Assembly: GCF_002093745.1 (NCBI RefSeq)
Contig: NZ_MTSB01000001.1
Span: 186,001 to 250,000, forward strand
DNA length: 64,000 nt
Reading direction: 5' to 3'
Source: Pseudomonas graminis
Lineage (GTDB): Bacteria > Pseudomonadota > Gammaproteobacteria > Pseudomonadales > Pseudomonadaceae
Shown piece after piece: positions 53,542 to 63,387 of the stretch (its first letter is position 1; each line of letters starts with the position of its first letter). Position numbers and translations under genes: made by a program. The notes under the pieces were generated by a model. It was not told the origin of the DNA and made no database searches. It saw only the letters and a program-made list of their open reading frames with translations.

Positions 53542-55662
53542 ATGACCCGGACCGAACACTACCGCGCCTGCCACCTGTGTGAGGCCATTTGCGGCCTCGC
53601 CATCGAGACCGTTACCGAGCCGGATGCCGCCCCCCGGATCACGTCGATCAAAGGCGACCCGCTGGACACATTCAGCCGTGGTCATATCTGCCCCAAAGCC
53701 GTTGCGCTTCAAGACATCCAGAACGATCCCGACCGCTTGCGCCAGCCGATGCTGCGCAACGGGGACGAGTGGCAGCCGATTGGCTGGCAGGCTGCATTCG
53801 ATCATGTCGCTGAACGTCTTCATGCCATTCAGCAACGCCACGGGCAAAACGCCGTGGCGATCTATCAGGGCAACCCCAGTGTCCATAACTACGGGCTGAT
53901 GACCCACAGCAATTATTTTCTCGGCCTGCTCAAGACCCGTAACCGTTTCTCGGCGACGTCGGTCGATCAGTTGCCGCATCACCTCACCAGCTTTCTGATG
54001 TACGGCCACGGCATGCTGTTGCCGATTCCGGATATCGACCACACCGACTTCATGCTGATTCTGGGCGGTAACCCGTTGGCGTCCAACGGCAGCATCATGA
54101 CCGTCCCGGATGTCGAGAAGCGCCTGAAAGCCATTCAACAGCGCGGCGGCAGGCTGGTGGTCATCGACCCGCGTCGCAGTGAAACGGCCGCTATCGCCGA
54201 TCAGCATCTGTTCATAAGGCCCGGCGGCGATGCTGCACTGCTGTTCGGGTTGCTCAACACGCTGTTCGAAGAGGGGCTGACCCGTGAAAGTCATCTGCCT
54301 GTCGAGGGGCTTGAAGACGTGCTGCACGCGATTGCCGGCTTCACGGCCGAGACCATGAGCCCGCGTTGCGGCATTTCCGCCGAACAGATCCGGCAATTGG
54401 CCCGGGATTTTGCCGCTGCTGACAAGGCAGTCTGTTATGGACGCATGGGTGTCTCGACGCAGGTCTTCGGCACGCTGTGCCATTGGCTGACGCAGTTGAT
54501 CAATCTGGTGACGGGCAACCTGGACCGCGTCGGTGGCGCACTGTGTACAGAGCCTGCTGTGGACCTTGTCAGCTCGACCTCGGGCGGGCATTTCAATCTG
54601 TGGCAAAGCCGGGTATCAGGGCTGCCGGAGTATGGCGGCGAGTTACCGGTCTCGGCACTCGCTGAAGAAATGCTCGTGGAGGGAGAAGGGCAGGTTCGCG
54701 CCCTGGTGACGGTCGCGGGCAACCCGGTGCTGTCGACGCCCAACGGACGTCAACTCGACCAGGCGCTTGAAGGTCTGGAATTCATGGTCAGCATTGATCT
54801 GTACATCAACGAGACCACGCGCCATTCCGATTTGATTCTGCCTTCCACCTCGGCGCTGGAAAACGATCACTACGACACCACGTTCAACACGCTGGCGGTG
54901 CGCAACGTCACGCGCTTCAATCGCGCCATCTTCGACAAGCCCGAGGGCGAGTTGCACGACTGGGAGATCTTCGTCGGCCTGGCCAAGGCGTTTGCGGCCA
55001 GGGCTCAACGCGAACTCAAGCCGACCCTGCCACCGGCGCAGATGATTGATCGGGGGTTACGGGCTGGACTGTACGGCGAGGCATCGCGCCACAATCTCTC
55101 TCTGGAAACCCTCGCCAGCCACCCGCATGGCCTGGATCTGGGCGCGTTGACACCAAACCTGGCCAGCCGCCTGAAAACCGCCAATGGACACGTTCAGGCC
55201 GCGCCAGAGGTGATCATGGCTGATCTTGTGCGCTTCGCTGCCGACACGGGGCCCAAGCCCGGTGAAACGTCCGGCGAGTTGCTGTTGATTGGTCGCCGGC
55301 ATGTGCGCAGCAATAACTCGTGGATGCACAACTATCACCGACTGGTGAAAGGCAAGCCTCGCCATCAATTGCTGATGCACCCTGATGACCTGGCGTGCCG
55401 TGGCTTGAGCGACGGGCAGCAGGTCCGGGTCAGTTCGCGGGTCGGGATGATCGACGTTCAGGTGCTGAGCAGTCTGGACATGATGCCAGGCGTTGTCAGC
55501 CTGCCGCATGGCTGGGGGCACTCGCGGGCCGGAGTGAAAATGGAGATCGCTCAGGGGCAGCCTGGCGTGAGCGCCAACGACCTGACTGACGAACGGCACC
55601 TCGACGTGCTGTCCGGCAACGCGGCGTTGAACGGCGTGCCGGTGCAGGTTGCGTCGTGTTAA
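53542..55662 (+). CDS. Molybdopterin-dependent oxidoreductase (DMSO reductase family)
   Basis: 706 residues. An N-terminal 4Fe-4S motif (C-x2-C-x3-C ... C in CHLCEAICG and GHICPKAV) is followed by molybdopterin domains (LGGNPLASNGS, VVIDPRRSETAAIADQHLFIRPGGDAALL) and a C-terminal MoCo-binding barrel (LLIGRRHVRSNNSWMHN). At the place of the usual Mo ligand the sequence reads SATSVDQLPHH, so neither Cys nor SeCys is present. Formate-dehydrogenase- or nitrate-reductase-like in fold; no signal peptide, so cytoplasmic. No electron-transfer subunit is adjacent. ATG 53542 (GAGG upstream) is preferred over 53521. Substrate unknown. Confidence 0.82.
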   Translation: MTRTEHYRACHLCEAICGLAIETVTEPDAAPRITSIKGDPLDTFSRGHICPKAVALQDIQNDPDRLRQPMLRNGDEWQPIGWQAAFDHVAERLHAIQQRHGQNAVAIYQGNPSVHNYGLMTHSNYFLGLLKTRNRFSATSVDQLPHHLTSFLMYGHGMLLPIPDIDHTDFMLILGGNPLASNGSIMTVPDVEKRLKAIQQRGGRLVVIDPRRSETAAIADQHLFIRPGGDAALLFGLLNTLFEEGLTRESHLPVEGLEDVLHAIAGFTAETMSPRCGISAEQIRQLARDFAAADKAVCYGRMGVSTQVFGTLCHWLTQLINLVTGNLDRVGGALCTEPAVDLVSSTSGGHFNLWQSRVSGLPEYGGELPVSALAEEMLVEGEGQVRALVTVAGNPVLSTPNGRQLDQALEGLEFMVSIDLYINETTRHSDLILPSTSALENDHYDTTFNTLAVRNVTRFNRAIFDKPEGELHDWEIFVGLAKAFAARAQRELKPTLPPAQMIDRGLRAGLYGEASRHNLSLETLASHPHGLDLGALTPNLASRLKTANGHVQAAPEVIMADLVRFAADTGPKPGETSGELLLIGRRHVRSNNSWMHNYHRLVKGKPRHQLLMHPDDLACRGLSDGQQVRVSSRVGMIDVQVLSSLDMMPGVVSLPHGWGHSRAGVKMEIAQGQPGVSANDLTDERHLDVLSGNAALNGVPVQVASC

Positions 55663-55750
55663 GGCTCAAGACAGAGCGTCATGCTCGGGATTTCGTTACA
55701 ATGCGCCACCGTGCCGACAACTGAGTCGGATATTTCAGCCGAGGTGCTCC

Positions 55751-56077
55751 ATGGATATCATCGAAACGATCAAAGAGCAGATTGCCAGCAACACCATTCT
55801 GCTTTACATGAAAGGCGCTCCGAACGCTCCACAATGCGGTTTTTCGGCCAAGGCTTCCCAGGCATTGATGGCGTGTGGCGAAAAGTTTGCCTATGTCGAC
55901 ATCCTGCAAAACCCTGAAATCCGCGCCAACCTGCCCAAGTACGCCAACTGGCCGACGTTCCCGCAGTTGTGGGTGGCCGGCGAACTGGTCGGCGGCAGCG
56001 ACATCATCACCGAGATGATGGCTGACGGCTCGCTGCAGACGCTGGTCAAGGAAGCCTCGGCCGCCAAAGCCGAGTAA
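55751..56077 (+). CDS. grxD: Monothiol glutaredoxin Grx4 type
   Basis: 108 residues with the CGFS active site (APQCGFSAKA), YMKGAPNAP, WPTFPQLWVAGELVGGSDI for glutathione binding. Monothiol glutaredoxins carry and deliver 2Fe-2S clusters in the cytoplasm. ATG 55751 has GAGGTGCTCC. It sits close to the bacterioferritin genes, as in P. aeruginosa. Confidence 0.95.
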   Translation: MDIIETIKEQIASNTILLYMKGAPNAPQCGFSAKASQALMACGEKFAYVDILQNPEIRANLPKYANWPTFPQLWVAGELVGGSDIITEMMADGSLQTLVKEASAAKAE

Positions 56078-56107
56078 AGCCCCGCGCTTCATGGGCATGA
56101 TCAATGT

Positions 56108-56200
56108 TCGTCCAGATGACGCTCGTTCCTCACGCTCCAGCGTGGGAATGCCTTTCACGACGCTCTGCGTCGCAAGAGGGCGCAGAGTACGTCTGAATGG
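56108..56200. repeat. Dispersed palindromic repeat
   Basis: CGTTCCTCACGCTCCAGCGTGGGAATGC, then CGACGCTCTGCGTCG and GGGCGCAGAGTACGTC: same family as at 2.85, 19.8 and 46.45 kb. It lies between grxD and the shared terminator. Confidence 0.8.
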
Positions 56201-56218
56201 CGTGGTTTTACGGACAAG

Positions 56219-56251
56219 AAAAAGCCCGCTCTCGATTGAGGCGGGCTTTTT
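56219..56251. terminator. Bidirectional rho-independent terminator grxD/bfr
   Basis: AAAAAGCCCGC and GCGGGCTTTTT form a perfect 11-bp stem with T-tracts on both strands, between convergent grxD and bfr. Confidence 0.92.
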
Positions 56252-56272
56252 CATTGCGGCGCGTTGGGTGAA

Positions 56273-56743
56273 TCAGTCACCCATTTGCGACTGCAGGTAA
56301 TTCTCGATGCCGACTTTGACGATCAGGCCCAGCTGGGTCTCTAGCCAGTCGATCTGCTCTTCCTTGGGTTCAAGGATGTCTTCCAGCAGCTCGCGGCTGC
56401 CGAAGTCACCGACAGTCTCGAAATGAGCAATGGCCGCTTTCAGATCAGCCAGACCTTTTTGCTCGATCTTCAGGTCGCACTCAAGCATTTCCTTGGTGTG
56501 CTCGCCGATCAGAATCTTGCCCAGGTCCTGCAGGTTTGGCAGCCCTTCAAGAAACAGAGTGCGCTTGATCAGCTTGTCTGCGTACTTCATCGCATGAATA
56601 GACTCGTGGTATTCGTGCCCACCAAGCTTTTTCAGGCCCCAGTCTTCATACATGCGGGCATGCAGAAAATACTGATTGATGGCGACCAGCTCGTTTCCGA
56701 GGATCTTGTTGAGATGCTGGATGACTGTAATGTCGCCTTTCAT
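56273..56743 (-). CDS. bfr: Bacterioferritin BfrB type
   Basis: 156 residues of the ferritin-like four-helix family: [21 protein letters not shown] with the ferroxidase glutamate, [19 protein letters not shown] with the heme-ligand Met52, and a second Glu in [16 protein letters not shown]. It stores iron in a 24-mer with heme at subunit interfaces. The neighbouring bfd encodes its reductase partner for iron release. Convergent with grxD. Confidence 0.95.
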   Translation of the reverse strand: MKGDITVIQHLNKILGNELVAINQYFLHARMYEDWGLKKLGGHEYHESIHAMKYADKLIKRTLFLEGLPNLQDLGKILIGEHTKEMLECDLKIEQKGLADLKAAIAHFETVGDFGSRELLEDILEPKEEQIDWLETQLGLIVKVGIENYLQSQMGD

Positions 56744-56900
56744 GTTCGAGGTCCTGCCGATAAGGGTGTCGATAAGCCGCGAGTGTGATCTGCGCTCCCT
56801 CGTCTGTCAAACCTAAGTTGTTGAATAATAAGTGAATTTAAATAGGAATAAGAATGTTTGAGTTCCGCATCTCGACGCTAAGCGCTTGAATTACAGGCAT

Positions 56901-56926
56901 AAAAAAACCGGACATGGCGTCCGGTT
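56901..56926 (-). terminator. Rho-independent terminator of bfd
   Basis: AACCGGAC/GTCCGGTT stem (8 bp, 5-base loop) followed on the minus strand by seven T residues, 17 bases after the bfd stop. Confidence 0.88.
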
Positions 56927-56943
56927 CTTCAAATAAGGGGTGT

Positions 56944-57162
56944 TCAGGCCGCTGAAAATTTTGCGGGATAAGCCAGCGCCGCATGACTGCTTTGCAGTTC
57001 GGTCAGTGTGTCGCGCACCACTTCCTTGGCCAGGCAGGCGCATTTTCCACATTTACTCGCAACGCCCAGTGTTTCGCGGACTTCACGATAACTGCAGCAG
57101 CCTTCCAGAATTGCATCCCGGATTTGACCGTCTGTGACACCTTGGCAGAGGCAAACATACAT
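56944..57162 (-). CDS. bfd: Bacterioferritin-associated ferredoxin
   Basis: 72 residues with the four cluster cysteines of Bfd: C4 and C6 in MYVCLCQGVTD and C38 and C41 in KCGKC. A 2Fe-2S protein that reduces ferric iron inside bacterioferritin through its heme. Expected to be induced by low iron; a Fur-box-like sequence lies 44-67 bases upstream. It has its own terminator before bfr. Confidence 0.94.
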   Translation of the reverse strand: MYVCLCQGVTDGQIRDAILEGCCSYREVRETLGVASKCGKCACLAKEVVRDTLTELQSSHAALAYPAKFSAA

Positions 57163-57205
57163 AAGCTATGGACCGTCGCTGGTTTATTGCTTGGTGCCGA
57201 GGAGC

Positions 57206-57229
57206 TTAATGTTAATGAGAATGCTTGTC
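57206..57229. promoter_or_regulatory. Candidate Fur box upstream of bfd
   Basis: TTAATGTTAATGAGAATGC, followed by TTGTC, has the repeated AATG/GAGAAT hexamers of Fur sites. bfd is a known Fur target in pseudomonads. Confidence 0.6.
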
Positions 57230-57325
57230 AAAACTGTTTTGGGTTAGATTCAGGTACGGCGATGAATGGTCGGTTATGCCATTTGCATCAGGGAAAACGC
57301 CCGACGCTTTTTGACCCGTATGAAA

Positions 57326-57346
57326 AAACCGGCACAAGGCCGGTTT
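57326..57346 (-). terminator. Rho-independent terminator of pyrC-rnt
   Basis: AAACCGGC and GCCGGTTT form an 8-bp stem with a 5-base loop, followed on the minus strand by TTT, 19 bases after the rnt stop. Confidence 0.85.
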
Positions 57347-57364
57347 GCTCATGACGCATCGACT

Positions 57365-58042
57365 TCAATCGTCGAAGTCTTCCCAGCCGCCCATCTCTTT
57401 CCAGCGGTTGACGATGCCGCAGAACAGCTCGGCAGTCTTCTCGGTGTCGTAACGGGCCGAGTGCGCTTCACGGCCGTCAAAGTCGATTCCGGCGGCCTGG
57501 CAGGCTTTTGCCAACACGGTCTGGCCGTAGGCGAGGCCGGCGAGGGTTGCGGTGTCGAAGCTGGAGAACGGGTGAAACGGGTTGCGCTTCATGTCCATCC
57601 GGGCGACGGCGGCGTTGACGAAGCCCAGGTCGAAGCTGGCGTTATGGCCGACCAGCACTGCGCGTTTGCAACCGTTGGCTTTCAGGGCTTTGCGCACGCC
57701 ACGGAAAATGTCATTCAGCGCAGTCTCTTCACTGACCGCCATGCGCAGCGGGTGATCCAGCTTGATGCCGGTGAACTCCAGCGCGGCCGCTTCGATGTTG
57801 GCACCCGCGAAGGGCTCGACGCGGAAGAAATACGTGTGCTCAGGGAACACGAAGCCTTTTTCGTCCATGCCGATGGTGACTGCAGCGATTTCCAGCAGGG
57901 CGTCGGTGGCAGAATTGAAACCGCCGGTTTCGACGTCAACGACTACCGGCAGGTAGCCGCGAAATCGCGCTGCCATCGGGTGACGGGAACCGCCGCCACC
58001 GCCGTGGCCTTCGTGTTCGTCGTCAAAATGATCTTCACTCAC
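57365..58042 (-). CDS. rnt: Ribonuclease T
   Basis: 225 residues of the DEDD exonuclease family: [22 protein letters not shown] (first acidic pair), [15 protein letters not shown], and [14 protein letters not shown] (last Asp with His). It trims 3' ends of tRNA and other stable RNAs. A Gly/His-rich stretch ([14 protein letters not shown]) precedes the domain. Overlaps pyrC by 4 bases, and the two share a terminator. Confidence 0.95.
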   Translation of the reverse strand: MSEDHFDDEHEGHGGGGGSRHPMAARFRGYLPVVVDVETGGFNSATDALLEIAAVTIGMDEKGFVFPEHTYFFRVEPFAGANIEAAALEFTGIKLDHPLRMAVSEETALNDIFRGVRKALKANGCKRAVLVGHNASFDLGFVNAAVARMDMKRNPFHPFSSFDTATLAGLAYGQTVLAKACQAAGIDFDGREAHSARYDTEKTAELFCGIVNRWKEMGGWEDFDD

Positions 58043-59082
58043 GCGTGTTCCTCCAGACGCCAGCGCAGTGTTTCACCAGCGCGCAGCGGGATAACGGTCA
58101 ACTCGCCAAACGGCAGGCTGGCAGGGGCGGTCCACTCGTCACGCACCAGCGTGATGGTGTCCTGATTGGCAGGCAGGCCATAAAACGCCGGACCATGAAG
58201 GCTGGCGAAGCCCTCCAGTTTGTCCAGCGCGTTACGTTGCTCGAATGCTTCTGCGTACAGCTCGATTGCGGCATAGGCGGTGTAGCAGCCGGCACAGCCG
58301 CAGGCGTTTTCCTTGGCATGCTGGGCATGCGGCGCCGAGTCGGTGCCCAGAAAGAACTTGCCGCTGCCGCTGGTGGCCGCGTCAAGGAGTGAAGTCTGAT
58401 GCGTATTGCGCTTGAGGATCGGCAGGCAATAGAAGTGCGGACGAATCCCGCCGACCAGCATGTGGTTGCGGTTGTACAGCAAGTGATGCGCCGTGATGGT
58501 CGCCGCGACATTGGCCGAGGCTTCATTGACGAACTGCACGGCTTCACCGGTGGTGATGTGTTCGAACACCACTTTCAGTGTCGGAAAGCGTTCGACCACG
58601 CGACGCAGATGCTCATCGATGAACACCTTTTCGCGATCGAATACATCGATTTCACCGCGTGTCACTTCCCCGTGTACCAACAGCAGCAGGCCGACTTCGG
58701 CCATCGCTTCCAGGGCCGGGAAGATCTTGTCGATGCTGGTGACACCGGAATCCGAGTTGGTGGTCGCACCGGCCGGATACAACTTGGCCGCGTACACAAA
58801 GCTGCTGGCCTTGGCGGTGCGAATGTCTTCGGGCGTGGTCTGGTCGGTGAGGTAAAGCACCATCAACGGTTCGAAGCGGCTGGCGGCCGGACGTGCGGCC
58901 AGGATGCGCTGGCGGTAGGCGTCGGCTTGTTGCGCGTTGCGAACCGGAGGCACGAGGTTGGGCATGATGATTGCGCGGCCAAAAGTTCGCGCTACGTCAG
59001 CAACGGTATGAGGCAAAACAGCTCCGTCACGGAGGTGAATGTGCCAGTCGTCGGGACGCAGGAGGGTCAGGCGGTCAGACAT
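58039..59082 (-). CDS. pyrC: Dihydroorotase
   Basis: 347 residues of the class II dihydroorotase: [15 protein letters not shown] (metal histidines), [15 protein letters not shown] with the lysine that is carbamylated, [26 protein letters not shown] and [14 protein letters not shown] with the catalytic Asp. It closes the dihydroorotate ring in pyrimidine synthesis. ATG 59082 gives the family start [13 protein letters not shown]; the frame is open 7 codons more. Confidence 0.95.
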   Translation of the reverse strand: MSDRLTLLRPDDWHIHLRDGAVLPHTVADVARTFGRAIIMPNLVPPVRNAQQADAYRQRILAARPAASRFEPLMVLYLTDQTTPEDIRTAKASSFVYAAKLYPAGATTNSDSGVTSIDKIFPALEAMAEVGLLLLVHGEVTRGEIDVFDREKVFIDEHLRRVVERFPTLKVVFEHITTGEAVQFVNEASANVAATITAHHLLYNRNHMLVGGIRPHFYCLPILKRNTHQTSLLDAATSGSGKFFLGTDSAPHAQHAKENACGCAGCYTAYAAIELYAEAFEQRNALDKLEGFASLHGPAFYGLPANQDTITLVRDEWTAPASLPFGELTVIPLRAGETLRWRLEEHA

Positions 59083-59230
59083 TGGGGATTCCAGGCGGGT
59101 CAAACTCGTTGGGAATGCTACCGGAAAAGCCTCTCTCAGGCATCCGCTATCAAGTTTTGCATGAAGTTACCGATAGCCCCCTTGTCAGTCAGCATTTTCT
59201 GTTTCGCGTTCATTTCCAGTGGAGCCTCCC

Positions 59231-60136
59231 GTGCGCCAGCGATATTTAGCCTTGCTCAGCCTGTTTGCCAGCCTTCCGGCGATGGCTATCAATTTCCAGA
59301 CGCGTCTGGAGAGCATTGAGTGGAAAGTCGAAGGCGATCAGTTCGAATGCCGCCTGACCCAGCCGATCACCGATTTCGGTGCCGGCGAGTTCGTGCGTCG
59401 CGCGGGGGAGCAGGCCACGTTTCGCCTCAAGGCGTCCTACAACATGCTTGGCAATGGCTCTGCGACATTGCTCGCCGCCGCTGCACCGTGGCAGCCTGGA
59501 CGCGGCGATATCAACCTGGGGTCGGTGCGAGTCGTCAATGGCGACATACCGTTCAACACCTCCCAAGCGCAGGCCGGGCGTTTGATCAGCGGCTTGATGG
59601 ACGGGCGCAGCCCGCTCATTCGTCACTACAACCGCGATGGCGGCCTGATGGAAATACGTTTGTTGCCCGTCAAGTTCAGCAAAGCGTTCAGTGATTATCA
59701 GGCCTGCACTGCCAAGCTGTTGCCGATGAATTTTGACCAGATCAAACAGGCTGAAGTGGGCTTTCCGGGGGGCGGCATCGAGCTGGATGCCCGGGCCAAG
59801 GCGCGCCTGGACAATATGGTGGCTTACTTGAAGGCCGATCCGACCGTCAACCGTATCGAGCTGGACGGCCACTCGGACAACAGCGGCAATCGCCTCACCA
59901 ACCGTGACCTGTCCCGGCGCCGGGCGCTGGCGGTCATGGATTATCTCAAGGCCCAGGGTGTCCCCGAGCAGCAGATTACCCTGCGCTTTCATGGCGAACG
60001 CTACCCGTTGGCGCCCAATACCAATGAGGCCAACCGGTCGCGCAACCGCCGGGTGAACGTTCATCTCGAGCGTGTGGCCCCGGACGAGCGGCCTGTGCCT
60101 GTTGCCTCATCGGCGAGCGCAGCACACACGTCCTGA
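59231..60136 (+). CDS. motY: Flagellar T-ring/sodium-type motor protein MotY homologue
   Basis: 301 residues with a signal peptide (RYLALLSLFASLPAMA), an N-terminal MotY domain (INFQTRLESIEWKVEGDQFECRLTQPI) and a C-terminal OmpA-like peptidoglycan-binding domain (IELDGHSDNSGNRLTNRDLSRRRALAVMDYL, RNRRVNVHLE). In P. aeruginosa the equivalent (PA3526) is needed with the MotCD/MotAB stators. GTG 59231 with GGAG ten bases upstream is the best start; GTG 59219 has no ribosome site. Divergent from pyrC. Confidence 0.88.
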   Translation: MRQRYLALLSLFASLPAMAINFQTRLESIEWKVEGDQFECRLTQPITDFGAGEFVRRAGEQATFRLKASYNMLGNGSATLLAAAAPWQPGRGDINLGSVRVVNGDIPFNTSQAQAGRLISGLMDGRSPLIRHYNRDGGLMEIRLLPVKFSKAFSDYQACTAKLLPMNFDQIKQAEVGFPGGGIELDARAKARLDNMVAYLKADPTVNRIELDGHSDNSGNRLTNRDLSRRRALAVMDYLKAQGVPEQQITLRFHGERYPLAPNTNEANRSRNRRVNVHLERVAPDERPVPVASSASAAHTS

Positions 60137-60255
60137 GGCCTGCCCACTGCGCTCCATAACGTCGCCTTGTCGTCACAAGCTGTCGCGCCCCTGTAAATTT
60201 GCTGGTTTGAACGGTAGAATCGACGGTTTTCCGTACAACCCGGTGGAGTGATGGC

Positions 60256-61473
60256 ATGGCGGACGTAAACAAGGTAGTTCTCGCGTATTCCGGTGGCCTG
60301 GATACTTCGGTAATCCTCAAGTGGCTGCAAGATACGTACAACTGCGAAGTGGTGACTTTTACCGCTGACCTGGGTCAGGGTGAAGAAGTCGAACCGGCAC
60401 GCGCCAAGGCTCAAGCCATGGGCGTCAAAGAAATCTACATCGATGACCTGCGCGAAGAATTCGTGCGCGATTTCGTGTTCCCGATGTTCCGTGCCAACAC
60501 CGTCTATGAAGGCGAGTACCTGCTGGGTACTTCCATCGCACGTCCGCTGATTGCCAAGCGTCTGATCGAAATCGCCAACGAAACCGGCGCTGACGCCATT
60601 TCTCATGGTGCGACCGGCAAGGGCAACGATCAGGTACGTTTCGAACTGGGTGCTTACGCGCTCAAGCCTGGCGTCAAGGTAATTGCTCCGTGGCGCGAGT
60701 GGGATCTGCTGTCGCGTGAAAAGCTGATGGATTACGCCGAAAAGCACAACATCCCGATCGAGCGTCACGGCAAGAAGAAATCTCCGTACTCGATGGACGC
60801 CAACCTGCTGCATATTTCCTATGAAGGCGGCGTGCTGGAAGACACCTGGACCGAGCACGAAGAAGACATGTGGCGCTGGACCAAGTCCCCTGAGGACGCG
60901 CCGAACGTTGCAACCTATCTTGAGCTGACCTATCGCAACGGCGATATCGTTGCGCTGGACGGCGTCGAGATGACCCCGGCCACTGTGTTGGCGACCTTGA
61001 ACCGCATTGGCGGCGAAAATGGCATCGGGCGCCTGGACATCGTTGAAAACCGTTACGTGGGCATGAAGTCCCGCGGCTGTTACGAAACCCCGGGCGGCAC
61101 CATCATGCTGCGTGCTCACCGTGCAATCGAATCGATCACCCTTGACCGCGAAGTCGCTCACCTCAAGGACGAGCTGATGGCCAAGTACGCCAGCCTGATC
61201 TACACCGGCTACTGGTGGAGCCCTGAGCGTCTGATGCTGCAACAGATGATCGACGCCTCTCAGGCTCACGTGAACGGCGTTGTGCGCCTGAAGCTGTATA
61301 AAGGCAACGTGATCGTGACGGGCCGCAAGTCCGACGATTCGCTGTTCGATGCCAACATCGCAACCTTCGAAGACGATGCAGGTGCCTACGATCAGGCTGA
61401 CGCTGCGGGCTTCATCAAGCTGAACGCGCTGCGCATGCGTATTGCCGCCAACAAAGGCCGCAAGCTGTTCTGA
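60256..61473 (+). CDS. argG: Argininosuccinate synthase
   Basis: 405 residues with the ATP pyrophosphatase loop [30 protein letters not shown] and [16 protein letters not shown]. It joins citrulline and aspartate for arginine synthesis. ATG 60256 lies next to another in-frame-shifted ATG at 60251; GGTGGAG upstream supports 60256. Single gene followed by its own terminator. Confidence 0.97.
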   Translation: MADVNKVVLAYSGGLDTSVILKWLQDTYNCEVVTFTADLGQGEEVEPARAKAQAMGVKEIYIDDLREEFVRDFVFPMFRANTVYEGEYLLGTSIARPLIAKRLIEIANETGADAISHGATGKGNDQVRFELGAYALKPGVKVIAPWREWDLLSREKLMDYAEKHNIPIERHGKKKSPYSMDANLLHISYEGGVLEDTWTEHEEDMWRWTKSPEDAPNVATYLELTYRNGDIVALDGVEMTPATVLATLNRIGGENGIGRLDIVENRYVGMKSRGCYETPGGTIMLRAHRAIESITLDREVAHLKDELMAKYASLIYTGYWWSPERLMLQQMIDASQAHVNGVVRLKLYKGNVIVTGRKSDDSLFDANIATFEDDAGAYDQADAAGFIKLNALRMRIAANKGRKLF

Positions 61474-61799
61474 AAGCAATAAGCGGTTTGACGAGTGGAG
61501 CCCTTCGCGGGGCTCCACTTTAATGCTGGCTGACGCGCAACGCGCTCCAGGCAATCGTTTATCGGTATTAAGTTTCCCTGATAACTTGCTCAGGGCGTCA
61601 AGTTTATCAAGACGGTGTGTGACACCGTGTTTATAAGTACAGTGCCTGCAGGTGAACGTCTTCTTGCACGGCAATACAAAATTTCTAAACCCTGTAGTGT
61701 TTTCCTACACTGTGTGTCGCTGTTAAAGGCGGGATCATCAGAAGGTTCTACCGCGCGTCCCGTATTCTTCACGCAGCAGTTGTTTTCAATACAAGGGTT
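61474..61799. other. Intergenic region argG/HTH gene with small palindromes
   Basis: 326 bases between convergent genes. Holds the argG terminator, ACGGTGT-GTG-ACACCGT (61612-61628) and an inverted TGTAG...CTACA pair (61693-61709) that contains TTCCTACAC. No credible gene. Confidence 0.55.
61494..61519 (+). terminator. Rho-independent terminator of argG
   Basis: AGTGGAGCCC and GGGCTCCACT, a perfect 10-bp stem with a 6-base loop followed by TTTAA, 20 bases after the stop. Confidence 0.85.
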
Positions 61800-62360
61800 T
61801 TATGAAGGCTGCGTGTCGCCATCCTTTGAAGTTGGTTCAGGTTGATCGGGCGTATGGCTGTCTCGTTGCTGCCTGAACTCATACCGATAGTCCCTGCCGA
61901 TATTCCAGACCTGCCGGACGCTGAGGTCGAGCACTTGCGCGATTTCGGCGGCGGTATAGCCCAGCGCCGAATAATGCATGGCGTGGCCGGCAACGACATC
62001 GTCGACAGCCGAGGGGTCGTGGCGCGCTTCTCTCCTGAGGCTGCGCATGGGCTGGCTGAAGTGTATCTTTACCTTGTTTTCCGTCGCCAGTTGGCGAACG
62101 TCCTTTTTGGTCATGCGCAATGAATACTGCAATGCATTGACGCCTGCGCCCTTTGCAACAAGGCACTTCAGTAATTCCACTTTGCCCGTGAGTTCAAGAT
62201 CGGTCGGCGTATCGGTGAGCGGCGGGTTCGATGAAACCGCTGTTTCACCGTCGGGTATGACAGCGATAACCCCGCCGGTGGCGACAAACTGTTCCACGGC
62301 CGTGGCCAGTTCCAGAGCGGTGCGGGGGGTTGAAAATGAACGAGCGTGTTTGTTGTTCAT
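61800..62360 (-). CDS. Unknown HTH-containing 186-residue protein
   Basis: Not recognised as a named family. The C-terminal part contains a helix-turn-helix-like segment, YTAAEIAQVLDLSVRQVWNIGRDY (about 133-156), and a second candidate, LRMTKKDVRQLATENKVKI (about 80-98). N-terminal third is a helix-rich region with VEQFVATGGVIAVIPDG. The tail is polar. ATG 62360 has AGGGACCTACC; the frame is open 20 codons more. It sits alone beside a long AT-rich non-coding stretch, which suggests an acquired or regulatory locus. FlhD-like regulators came to mind, but nothing proves it. Confidence 0.65.
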   Translation of the reverse strand: MNNKHARSFSTPRTALELATAVEQFVATGGVIAVIPDGETAVSSNPPLTDTPTDLELTGKVELLKCLVAKGAGVNALQYSLRMTKKDVRQLATENKVKIHFSQPMRSLRREARHDPSAVDDVVAGHAMHYSALGYTAAEIAQVLDLSVRQVWNIGRDYRYEFRQQRDSHTPDQPEPTSKDGDTQPS

Positions 62361-62933
62361 GGTAGGTCCCTTTTTGAACATGGTTATACACATGGCCCAT
62401 TCAAAAGAGTTGCCAGACACCTCGAAGTCTTGTCAAAAGGCAGCGGTGCCTGATCGGCCATGGCTTATTGCCCGAATCCATCCGGTCGGTGACATACACC
62501 GTGCCCGTCTAAATACTGTTGCTCATGAAGTGCATGAGCGCACTGCGTATTGATATAGCTTCATGGGAAGTCGTATTCAATGGCAGTAAATAACAAAGTT
62601 GTTGTCAAAAAAGTAACGACTGGTAATAAAATTTGCAAGTAAAAAATGGCGGCTTGAAGGGATTGGTTTGAAGGCTTTTATAAGATCTTACATGTTTTAT
62701 TTTTACGTCTCTGATTTCTGTAGTACGTTTCCTATTCGCTTGGACGTGGCTGGATCTGAAATGAAAACTAGTATTTGCTACTTGTCGAATGAGCTATTTA
62801 TAGTCTTGAATGACGTAGGCTTATGCTATGGTGTCTGTAAGATTTTACAACAGCATAGGTTTGGGCTGCTGAGCGCTCATGGCTTCAGTTCGCGGTTACC
62901 CTGAGGGGGCGGCTGTTCACTCCGGCGCTTTGA

Positions 62934-62942
62934 TTGTAGGAA
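62934..62942 (+). promoter_or_regulatory. EvgA-type box TTGTAGGAA (distal)
   Basis: TTGTAGGAA equals the reverse complement of the E. coli EvgA half-site TTC(C/T)TACAA. It lies about 446 bases upstream of the response regulator. Confidence 0.4.
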
Positions 62943-63251
62943 AGTTCTTTCAAGTAAGTAGGGGTTTTCTTTAAATAAATATTTGTACAATATTCTGTAT
63001 TCGATGTGTAATTTTTAATCACAGTTTACGTATGTAAGGTATGACTGACCGTCATCGATTGCCCTCCAGAATGTGGGGTGCGTGAGCACAATCATTTTTT
63101 GGAGATGAAAAGTCTGGTCCGGTTTTGCCATATTCATTTGTCTGCTGGTGTTGTGCATGCTTATGCCGTTACGCCAGCAGCAACCCTTCACCAGGTTCCG
63201 AAAAGGAAGGCTCAGTGAAAATTAATAAAAAATGTACGTTAGTGCCGAGTT

Positions 63252-63282
63252 TTGTAGGAAGTTTCTGCTGTACTTGTAGGAA
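63252..63282 (+). promoter_or_regulatory. Pair of EvgA-type boxes, 22 bases apart
   Basis: TTGTAGGAA at 63252-63260 and again at 63274-63282, in direct orientation with two helical turns between starts, about 106-136 bases upstream of the EvgA/NarL-type regulator gene. Fits autoregulation. Confidence 0.55.
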
Positions 63283-63387
63283 TGGTCTTTGGCTGTCAGT
63301 CCTTAAGGGTGAGCGCAATGCAAAGCAGTAAACGACTAAGCTATTGTGCTGGCTCTGAAAATTCGAATAGCGAAAAATGGACTGCCC

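Larger units (their letters stand above)
62361..63387. other. Long AT-rich non-coding region upstream of the response regulator
   Basis: About 1 kb with distinctly lower GC, especially 62560-63060. Frames of 60-80 codons here lack ribosome sites and family resemblance. It contains three TTGTAGGAA words listed separately. A small RNA or a silenced promoter region is possible; I see no clear terminator. Confidence 0.6.

Noticed and set aside
60061..61674. 537-codon minus frame opposite argG
   Set aside because: Antisense shadow of argG; no family resemblance.
62668..62904. 78-codon + strand frame in the AT-rich region
   Set aside because: No ribosome site, no family resemblance, and amino acid content typical of non-coding AT-rich DNA.
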